Source: UBA4416 sp943362175
Lineage (GTDB): Bacteria > Bacteroidota > Bacteroidia > B-17B0 > Aurantibacillaceae
Assembly: GCA_943362175.1 (NCBI GenBank)
Contig: CALRIU020000002.1
Span: 186,001 to 250,000, forward strand
DNA length: 64,000 bases
Direction of reading: 5' to 3'
Within the stretch, counting starts at the first letter, position 1. Each line of letters opens with the position of its first letter. The notes below the pieces were generated by a model, which was not told the origin of the DNA, did no database searches, and saw only the letters and a list, made by a program, of their open reading frames with translations. Positions 1 to 7,950 of this stretch are shown here, in pieces. The translations under genes were made by a program, and so were the position numbers.

Positions 1-1
1 G

Positions 2-1354
2 GCATATATGCTTGCTTATACCGGATTCAATATCGGCAGCCCAGATGGGAGGCTTAGCCATGCGAAGAGCAGGCCAATGTTTACAATAAACGGAATGATT
101 ATTTGTGAAAGTCCACGTACGGCTGTTGTTGCCACGCTAAATCCCCCTCCTGCGCTATCTTTAACGACTGGAACAAGCGTATGTACCAACGTTGTTTTGC
201 CATTACATGTAATCTCTCCTTTAGTAAACTACAACGCGTATACCTGGTCGCCGGTCACCAATTTATATTCAGATGCCGGAGCAACACTCCCATATACAGG
301 TGGGTCTGCCACAACTGTATATTATAAGTCAACAACGCAGAACACTACAGCTTATACAGTAAGCGCTACTAATTCTGTAAGCGGATGCGGAAATATCACT
401 TCGACATCCGTTATCGCCCATACCCCTCTTATAAATGTGACGGCTAATCCACCAGTGATCTGTTCGGGAGCCACCCTAAGTTTAACGGCTACAGGAGCAA
501 GCAGCTATACCTGGTCGCCGGGAAGTTCTATGACCGCTTCGACAACAGCCACACCCACAACCTCCACCACCTATACCGTAACAGGCCAAGAATTGGGCTG
601 TTCAAACAGCAGAACAGTAAATGTAGCTGTAAACCACAGCCCGATCATAGCTGTGACGACTAATCCATCCCATGCTACTTTATGCACAACGGGTGAAACC
701 GCAACATTAACCGCTGCGGGCACGTCAACCGCGTACGCATGGAATAGTGGTGAGAATACGGCTTCCATTGTTGTAGCGCCATCGGCTACTGCCAGCTATA
801 CAGTAACAGGAACTAATAGCTGTGGAACCATTACTAAAGTCATTCCTGTATCAGTAGCCAGAACCCCAACCATTTCGGCGGTATCTTCCTCTACATTGAG
901 TTGTGCAAATCATGCGGTGGTATTAACAGCTGAAGCCAGCCCCGGAGTGAGTTATCTATGGAATACAGGAGCTGCTACGGCAACCATATCAGTATCACCG
1001 AATCTGCCGGCCACCTATGCAGTAACAGGTACTAATGCCTGCGGAACAGCTACCGCTGCTGTGCTTCAAAATGTATCACCATGCACAGGGACCGAAGATC
1101 TAAAAAATGCCCCCGAGGTAGTCATATATCCTAACCCCGCTCATGATTATATAAGCATTTCCATTCCGGCTTCCTTTGCATTTGTGAATACAACTATAGA
1201 GGTAACGGATGCCTTAGGAAAAGTAGTTATAAAGGAGGTATTGACTGAAAATGTCAGCACCCTGAATATAAGTAAATTCAATGAAGGTGTTTACTTCTTC
1301 AAAGTGACCAGGAATAATCAGGCCATCAAAATTGGCAAAGTGGTGAAATGGTAA
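2..1354 (+). CDS. T9SS type A-sorted secreted Ig-like repeat protein (5' end outside window)
   Basis: The reading frame is already open at the window edge, and the residues around the first ATG (AYMLAYTG) align with an internal segment of the next gene, so this is the 3' part of a longer gene and that ATG is not its start. The visible 450 residues are Ser/Thr-rich Ig-like repeats of about 80 residues, each ending in a Y(T/S)VTGTN(A/S)CG-like strand. The last 80 residues (IYPNPAHDYI, then ALGK, then GVYFFKV and a basic K(V)VKW end) form a T9SS type A sorting domain, recognised after Sec export and cleaved on outer-membrane translocation. It is a close paralogue of the gene at 1754 but lacks an internal block of about 1 kb found there. 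An adhesin or surface role is inferred only. Confidence 0.88.
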   Translation, partial: AYMLAYTGFNIGSPDGRLSHAKSRPMFTINGMIICESPRTAVVATLNPPPALSLTTGTSVCTNVVLPLHVISPLVNYNAYTWSPVTNLYSDAGATLPYTGGSATTVYYKSTTQNTTAYTVSATNSVSGCGNITSTSVIAHTPLINVTANPPVICSGATLSLTATGASSYTWSPGSSMTASTTATPTTSTTYTVTGQELGCSNSRTVNVAVNHSPIIAVTTNPSHATLCTTGETATLTAAGTSTAYAWNSGENTASIVVAPSATASYTVTGTNSCGTITKVIPVSVARTPTISAVSSSTLSCANHAVVLTAEASPGVSYLWNTGAATATISVSPNLPATYAVTGTNACGTATAAVLQNVSPCTGTEDLKNAPEVVIYPNPAHDYISISIPASFAFVNTTIEVTDALGKVVIKEVLTENVSTLNISKFNEGVYFFKVTRNNQAIKIGKVVKW

Positions 1355-1753
1355 TTTTTCCAGAGACTCATACAGGATGTTCATTTAATCAACAAGACAC
1401 AGATTTTGCTTCTACCAACTTACTTCGGAAAAGCAAAATTATTTGAGCGGGCATTTTACCGCACAATCCGAAATTTTGAGTTAATGCCCACTGCTTACGC
1501 TCTCACGCTTTTTGTAGCCTGATGTCCTCCATCCCTCGTCAGCTTAATACGGTCTTATAGAGTAAAGCCTTGTATGAGGTAATACATTTCCCGACCAATA
1601 AAACTGGCAACTCCGAGAGGATCTACCGGTAAACCAGTAGACGTAAATCCTTTTTTGTCAGTATTTCATGTGAGTGAAACACCATTTACCTTTACTACTG
1701 CATCCTCGATCTTACAATAAAATAATAATAACATAAACTTTATACTCCAAATC
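1355..1753. other. intergenic region, no gene seen
   Basis: This stretch of about 400 bases separates the two paralogous secreted proteins. Its first 40 bases (GACTCATACA then TTCATTTAA) resemble the segment after the second paralogue at 4892-4938, so the duplication includes the 3' flank. The remainder has no credible open frame, no clear terminator hairpin and no convincing TTG/TAnnTTTG promoter pair. The bases just before 1754 are AT-rich, as is usual upstream of genes in this phylum. Confidence 0.5.
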
Positions 1754-4700
1754 ATGAAAAAACACAATGAAAAATGCCCGAGATGTATGTCCATGTTGTT
1801 TCTTTTTATGTTAGCAGCATATGTAAATTTAAAAGCACAGCAAACATGCACTCCACCCAGTATAACCGGCACCGTTCCTGGCTCCCGCTGTGGAATTGGA
1901 ACCGTAACCTTAAGAGCCACAGGAGATCCCGGGGCGGTAATTAATTGGTATAATGCGCCGGTAGGTGGGACTCCGGTTACAACAGGCTCCGTATTTACAA
2001 CGCCTATCCTTTCAACTACAACCAATTTTTATGTAGCAGCCGGAAATGTTTCTGCCGGATCAAAAAAAATAGGCAATGGGTCCAGTACCGGACAGTCAGC
2101 ACCATATTGTTTTGCTTATGGAGATAACGGGGGATTAAAAGCTCAGTACCTGTATACAGCCGCTGAGTTATTAAATGCAGGTTTCAGGGCCGGAAATATG
2201 ACAAGCTTAGGATTTAGCTTAACGACTGTTGGTGCCCAGATGAAAGGATTTACTATTCAAATGGGAACAACAAGTATCAACTCTTTCACAACAACAAATC
2301 TGTTGGGGGGCTTAACAACTGTATATCCTTCATCTAACTATACACCGGCATCAGGCATGAATACACTGAATTTTCAAACACCCTATAACTGGGATGGGGC
2401 ATCAAATATCATCATCTCTATTAGCTGGAGCAATGCTAACATCGGAAGTGGTAATTCCTCTACGATTGCTTACGATACAACATCTAACTATTCCAGCCAG
2501 ATGTATATGGATGATAGTCAGACAGCGGCCTACATGCTTGCTTATACAGGGTCAAATAGTGGTCCGGATGGGATTCTTCGCAGGTCACAAAGCAGGCCAA
2601 TGTTTGCCATAAACGGGATGGGCATTTGTGAAGGTCCGCGTATGGCTGTTGCTGCTACGCTGAATCAGCCCCCAGCCTTATCCTTAACGACTGGAACAAG
2701 CGTATGCGCAAATACGGTTTTGAGATTAGATGTGACGTCTTCTTTAGCAAACTACAATACGTATACTTGGTCGCCTGTCAGCAATTTATATGCAGATGCA
2801 GGAGCAACACTTCCATACACAGGCGGCTCTGCCACAACCGTATATTATAAATCAGCAACATACAATAGTATAGTTTATAGCGTGAATGCTACTAACTCTG
2901 TAAGTGGATGCGGGAATACCGCTTCGACTTCTGTTATTGCCAATGCCCCCGTTATAAATGCCACAGCCAATCCAACCATGATCTGCTCAGGATCACCTGT
3001 AAATCTGAATGCTACTGTTCCTGTTATGTCAAACGGAACTGTTGCGATCGGGAGTGCGGCTTATACAACCGGCTCAAACGAAGAGTTGACGGCATTTTGC
3101 AATAAGAGGCAAAATTACCGGATGCAAACCATTTATACAGCTGCAGAACTCAATGCTGCGGGGCTTTATGCGGGTAATATCACCGCTATTGGATATCGCA
3201 CGAGTGCTTTCGGGGCTTCCAGTACCAATACAAATTATACGGTTAAGTGCGGCACGACCACTGCTACAACTTTTACGAATTATATTCCGGCTACCGGCTT
3301 CACAACAGTATTTCCGGCGGCTACCTATATCCGTACGGTAAGCTTTGGGTTCAATACCATCAATTTTGCAACTCCCTATTTCTGGGATGGGATCTCAAAC
3401 CTGGTTATAGAAGTGAGCCATGATGGAATTAACGGCAATAGTAATGCAGGCACTTTTTATTCGCCTACAATAGCCAATACGGTTGTATATGGGTATAACA
3501 ATGCACTTAACGGTACGCCATCAGACCGAAGACTAAATATAGTGTTTACCGGCCAAACTGTCACGCAAGGCGCCGGCAACTTAAGCTGGCAATGGAACCC
3601 AGGAGCCATTAATAGTAATACAACAACTATAACTCCTGTGAACCCAGGGATTAGCCCAATAAGTTCCAACTATACGGTTATGGCTACAGATCCTGTCACC
3701 ACCTGTAGTAATAGCGCCGTACTAACGATTACTGTAAATCCGACACCTACAGTGGCGACTTCGGCTTCCACACCTTCCTTATGTTCGGGTACGAGCGCAA
3801 GCTTGACAGCTACAGGCGCTACAACCTATAGCTGGATACCGGCAGGAGGCACAGCATCTCTGGCCGTAGTGAACCCTGCGTCTAGCACCATATATACAGT
3901 AACCGGTGCAACAGCAGGCTGTAGCAGTACACAAACCATTAGTTTGCATGTGATTATAACACCAACTGTATTGGCATCAACATCATCAGGTGCTATTTGC
4001 TCGGGAGCAACCATAAGTTTAACCGCTACAGGAGCAGGAAGCTATACCTGGCTACCGGGAAGTGCTATGACTGCTTCCATTACAGCTACACCCACAACTT
4101 CCACCACATATACAGTAACCGGAAAGAATCTGACCTGTTCAAATAGCAAAACAGTAAGTGTAACCGTAAATCAGATCCCGGTCTTAACCTTTACTGTTAA
4201 CCCATCAAATGCTCTGTTATGTACAACGGGCGCAACCGCCACATTAACTGCCGCAGGCACGTCAACTGCCTATCTATGGAGTGGCGGAGTGAATACGGCC
4301 TCAATTGTTGTAGCGCCATCAGCTACTTCCAGTTATACAGTAACGGGTATAAATAGCTGTGGAAGCACTACGACGGTCATTCCGGTATCGGTAGCCAAAA
4401 CCCCAACCATTTCAGCGGCATCATCCTCTATATTAAGCTGCGCAGATAATGCCGTGGTACTAACAACTGATGCCACTCCCGGAGTGAGCTATTTATGGAA
4501 TACAGGAGCTACTACGTCAAGCATATCTGTATCACCGGGTCAAACGACAACGTATACAGTAACAGGCACTAATGCCTGTGGAACCGCAACTGCAACAATA
4601 GTACAAAGTGTATTTACATGTACGGGCATTCAAGATCTGACAACTACAGGCGAGGTCAACATTTACCCTAACCCTGCCAACGATTATATAAACATTACCA

Positions 4701-4891
4701 TTCCGGCTTCCCTAACCTCAGTGAATACGACTATAGAGGTAACAGATGCTTTAGGGAAAGTGATCATGAAGCACCTATTAACTGAAGATACAACCACTCT
4801 GAATACAGACATATTGAATGAGGGTGTTTATTTCTTTAAAGTAAGCAGCAATAACCAGATTATCAAAATTGGTAAAGTATTGAAAAGGTAG
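1754..4891 (+). CDS. large secreted Ig-like repeat protein with T9SS type A sorting domain
   Basis: 1045 residues. A signal peptide covers about residues 1-28 (hydrophobic LFLFMLAAYV, then KAQ). A beta-rich module of about 170 residues appears twice (about 115-290 and 430-610); both copies share a YTAAEL...AG..AGN start, a TT..FPxxxY middle and a (N/F)WDG(A/I)SN strand. Ser/Thr-rich Ig-like repeats surround them (CSG..SLTATGA.(S/T)Y(T/S)W...YTVTG). Residues 965-1045 (IYPNPANDYI...GVYFFKV...KIGKVLKR) are a T9SS type A sorting domain. The protein is expected to be secreted or anchored at the cell surface. The paralogue just upstream and the type B gene 47 bases downstream suggest a cargo cluster, possibly co-transcribed. 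No catalytic motif is visible; adhesion is a guess. Confidence 0.92.
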   Translation: MKKHNEKCPRCMSMLFLFMLAAYVNLKAQQTCTPPSITGTVPGSRCGIGTVTLRATGDPGAVINWYNAPVGGTPVTTGSVFTTPILSTTTNFYVAAGNVSAGSKKIGNGSSTGQSAPYCFAYGDNGGLKAQYLYTAAELLNAGFRAGNMTSLGFSLTTVGAQMKGFTIQMGTTSINSFTTTNLLGGLTTVYPSSNYTPASGMNTLNFQTPYNWDGASNIIISISWSNANIGSGNSSTIAYDTTSNYSSQMYMDDSQTAAYMLAYTGSNSGPDGILRRSQSRPMFAINGMGICEGPRMAVAATLNQPPALSLTTGTSVCANTVLRLDVTSSLANYNTYTWSPVSNLYADAGATLPYTGGSATTVYYKSATYNSIVYSVNATNSVSGCGNTASTSVIANAPVINATANPTMICSGSPVNLNATVPVMSNGTVAIGSAAYTTGSNEELTAFCNKRQNYRMQTIYTAAELNAAGLYAGNITAIGYRTSAFGASSTNTNYTVKCGTTTATTFTNYIPATGFTTVFPAATYIRTVSFGFNTINFATPYFWDGISNLVIEVSHDGINGNSNAGTFYSPTIANTVVYGYNNALNGTPSDRRLNIVFTGQTVTQGAGNLSWQWNPGAINSNTTTITPVNPGISPISSNYTVMATDPVTTCSNSAVLTITVNPTPTVATSASTPSLCSGTSASLTATGATTYSWIPAGGTASLAVVNPASSTIYTVTGATAGCSSTQTISLHVIITPTVLASTSSGAICSGATISLTATGAGSYTWLPGSAMTASITATPTTSTTYTVTGKNLTCSNSKTVSVTVNQIPVLTFTVNPSNALLCTTGATATLTAAGTSTAYLWSGGVNTASIVVAPSATSSYTVTGINSCGSTTTVIPVSVAKTPTISAASSSILSCADNAVVLTTDATPGVSYLWNTGATTSSISVSPGQTTTYTVTGTNACGTATATIVQSVFTCTGIQDLTTTGEVNIYPNPANDYINITIPASLTSVNTTIEVTDALGKVIMKHLLTEDTTTLNTDILNEGVYFFKVSSNNQIIKIGKVLKR

Positions 4892-4938
4892 TTGTTTTCA
4901 AAGACTCATACAAGACTCATTCATTTAAATAGTTTGCC

Positions 4939-7884
4939 ATGAAAAAGCCGTTAGTTAGCAGCATACTTTTTAGCGTTATGCTATTAAACGCATACGCCCA
5001 GGATTATAATGTTTCACCCGGAATGGAAGGACGGGATAATGAATTCAGACACATCGCATCAAGGCCTAAAGCTATTATCACAGAAGAGTTGTTGAAAAAA
5101 ACCCCTGATGAATTCCGTAAACACCCCGATTTCGGGATACTGCCGCTGAATGCTCCATGTACCGATTGTGTAGAATTGCTTGAAAAACGGAGTGCAACCA
5201 AGCGGTATTATATGATTAATGGAACAAACGGCAGTCAGTTTTGCGAACAAACAGCCTATGGGATTATTAATTATCAGGATGAAAATGGGGATTACAGGGA
5301 AAAAGACATTCATGTATATGCCACTAATGATTCAAAAATATATGCGAGCAACCAGCAGGAAGAACCTGTAATAATAGACCTTAAGGCTAATCAGGTTGTG
5401 ATCAAAGGAATTTATAACCACGTGATTAGATTTAACCGCGGCCTTGAATTATGGGGTGTTGATTCGGTTGGGAAAGAAGAGTTTTTATCGGGAGCCGACT
5501 GGAATCATGCAACTGTTGGAAGCGATGGTCTACAGATCAGTAATATCTTTAAAGGCATCCATCTTGAAGCTTTAGCTTTGTCGGGTAGTGTAAAAACCAA
5601 TTTCCTGATTGAGTCATATGCCTCATCCTATGCAAAGTATAAGTGGCTTATGATTAAAGATAATATAAGCACTGGGATGGCTCATCACATTCAGTTTGCA
5701 GGCATTGAAGATAAAAACGGCCTGTACGATTGTGATGTTGATATTATAGCACCTGGAAACTCGTTAATTGCAAAAATACATCAGGGGAGCATTTATGATG
5801 ATTCACGTAATCATACACATCCATTGTATTATAAATATGAAAATGATCAATTCAAAATGTACATTGATGGTTCTTACTTGAAAAATAGCAGCATCGACTA
5901 TCCGGTGACAGTCGATCCTCTCATAACTTCAGGGAATACGCTTGCACAGGCAACCATCCTGGGGTCTCAATACAACTCAAATTGTAGTTTCACCAATTCC
6001 TGTGATTATACCCTGACTGTAAATTCACCGGCTAATGCAACCATTACAGATATTACTGCAGATTTCTCTTATTCGGCAACCGGCGAATGCCTGAAACGGG
6101 ATGGGGCCATTAGGATAGGTTATTTAGGATGTTTAGCCCCGCATCAAACAGGGTATTACTATTATTGTGCTATTTCAGGAGGTTACGGTAATACCCAGGG
6201 AACATGTAATGTTTCGAATGCTTCCATATTCCCGAGTATTCAATCCTGCATACCAGCGCCGGCTTGTGCTTCTTATCCCATGCCATTTGTCTTCAAATTT
6301 TATAGAAGATGTAAAGGTCGTTCAGGTTGTGCCGCAAATTGCATCAATGCCGCTTCTCCATGGACTATAAATGTATACGGGAAAACCCTTGAAACCCTTT
6401 CTGATACAGCCACAGGCAGTGGTACGACAACCATCATCTCCGATTGTTTGGCACATACGGTTTTAAATCCTAATCCATTATTCGGGGTAGGCCCTTATAC
6501 GTTTAACTGGAGTCAGGGTGGGGCAACTACTTCTACCCTGGCCGTTTCGCCGGTAGATTCAACTAAAGTCATTACCTGCGATGTAACAGACCATTGTGGT
6601 GTGGTAAGAGTAGCTACTTTTACGGTTAGCCCGGGCCCATCTTTTCCGAGTGCATTGCCTTTGCCAACGCAAAATATCACCTGCAATTCTGTTTCTACAT
6701 TGACTCCCATTTATAATTCTGATTCTCCCATTATTAATTATCAGTGGATGGGCCCCGGGATTATTGGACCAAACAATACTCCTGGTGTGACAATAGGACA
6801 AGCCGGTAATTATGTGGTAACCTTTACAAATACATTAGGCTGCATAGGTCATGCGAGCTACTATGCTTCCGGAAGCAATGCTCCTGTAACGGCATCTGTA
6901 CTGAGTCGTACCATTTCATGTCATAGCCCTACGGCATCCATTACACCGGTTTTTAACCCTTCAGGTGACTTAAGCTATAACTGGACCACTGTTACAGGAA
7001 ACATAAAAGGCCCTGTCGATCAGGGAGGGATAACTGCAACCAAAGCGGGCGTATATAAGGTTGTATTCACCAATACGCTTACCAGTTGCAGAGATAGTGC
7101 AAATTATATAGTAACAAGCGATATGGCTACTCCAGTAATTTCGGGTACCAGACAACTGGCACTTACCTGTATCAATCCCACAATTAATATAATACCGGAT
7201 TATTCACCATCTACAGATTTAAGCTATCATTGGTCAGGCCCGGGATTAAACCCTCCCTTAACAACAGACCGAATAACCGTATTTCAGAGTGGCAGCTATA
7301 CGGTAAACGCCAGTGGCGCAAATGGCTGTAAGGCAACAGCAATCTATACGGTAGACAACCAGGTTCAAGCCGTGACCGCGTCGTTTAGTCCTTTGCAGGA
7401 AAATGGAATCGCCCCTTTGGTAATTAATTTCACCAACCAGAGCTTAAATGCGAATACCTACCGGTGGAATTTTGGTGATGGCAATATTTCTTCAGAATAT
7501 AATCCGTCTAATACGTATTCAATACCCGGAACGTACACACTAGCGCTTATTGCATCCATTGGTACCTGCTCCAATATAGCTTACGGCACTGTCACGGTTG
7601 AAGATGACCCTGATGTTGAGATTCCTAATGTATTTACTCCCAATGGAGATCAGACTAACGACTTGTTTTATGTGAAGGTGAAAGGCAAGCCGGATATTGA
7701 CCTGATCATCTATAATCGTTGGGGACAAAAAGTATATGAAGCTTCCGGAAAACAAGCAATATGGGATGGAACAGAAACGAATCACCGGAAAGCTGTTGAT
7801 GGCACCTATTTTTATGTAATAACGCTTACATTTGACAATGATAAACAGCTAAAAAAGAATGGCTTTTTAAATTTATACCGATAA
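4939..7884 (+). CDS. secreted PKD protein with T9SS type B (gliding motility-associated) C-terminal domain
   Basis: 981 residues. A signal peptide is clear at 1-20 (MKKPLVSSILFSVMLLNAYA). Residues 25-340 form an unrecognised beta-rich domain ending in a YPVTVDPLI motif often seen at the end of extracellular modules. A Cys-rich stretch follows (about 350-480), then repeated Ig-like units with (Y/F)xWxGPG-type strands. One PKD domain lies at about 813-895 (YRWNFGDGNISSEYNPSNTY). The final 85 residues (IPNVFTPNGDQTNDLF...IYNRWGQKVYE...WDGT...DGTYFYVI) are a type B sorting domain, whose cargo usually needs a PorP/SprF partner. It follows the type A paralogues closely on the same strand. Function is unknown; it is probably a surface adhesin or matrix protein. 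Confidence 0.92.
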   Translation: MKKPLVSSILFSVMLLNAYAQDYNVSPGMEGRDNEFRHIASRPKAIITEELLKKTPDEFRKHPDFGILPLNAPCTDCVELLEKRSATKRYYMINGTNGSQFCEQTAYGIINYQDENGDYREKDIHVYATNDSKIYASNQQEEPVIIDLKANQVVIKGIYNHVIRFNRGLELWGVDSVGKEEFLSGADWNHATVGSDGLQISNIFKGIHLEALALSGSVKTNFLIESYASSYAKYKWLMIKDNISTGMAHHIQFAGIEDKNGLYDCDVDIIAPGNSLIAKIHQGSIYDDSRNHTHPLYYKYENDQFKMYIDGSYLKNSSIDYPVTVDPLITSGNTLAQATILGSQYNSNCSFTNSCDYTLTVNSPANATITDITADFSYSATGECLKRDGAIRIGYLGCLAPHQTGYYYYCAISGGYGNTQGTCNVSNASIFPSIQSCIPAPACASYPMPFVFKFYRRCKGRSGCAANCINAASPWTINVYGKTLETLSDTATGSGTTTIISDCLAHTVLNPNPLFGVGPYTFNWSQGGATTSTLAVSPVDSTKVITCDVTDHCGVVRVATFTVSPGPSFPSALPLPTQNITCNSVSTLTPIYNSDSPIINYQWMGPGIIGPNNTPGVTIGQAGNYVVTFTNTLGCIGHASYYASGSNAPVTASVLSRTISCHSPTASITPVFNPSGDLSYNWTTVTGNIKGPVDQGGITATKAGVYKVVFTNTLTSCRDSANYIVTSDMATPVISGTRQLALTCINPTINIIPDYSPSTDLSYHWSGPGLNPPLTTDRITVFQSGSYTVNASGANGCKATAIYTVDNQVQAVTASFSPLQENGIAPLVINFTNQSLNANTYRWNFGDGNISSEYNPSNTYSIPGTYTLALIASIGTCSNIAYGTVTVEDDPDVEIPNVFTPNGDQTNDLFYVKVKGKPDIDLIIYNRWGQKVYEASGKQAIWDGTETNHRKAVDGTYFYVITLTFDNDKQLKKNGFLNLYR

Positions 7885-7950
7885 CTTACCTAAACAAACA
7901 GGTCAAATGCCCCTCTTCAAACAAACTATTAATAATTAACTCATACTACT

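Noticed and set aside
1628..1641. 14-base word GGTAAACCAGTAGA shared with 18859-18872
   Set aside because: The match does not extend on either side, so chance or a minor remnant is more likely than a mobile repeat.
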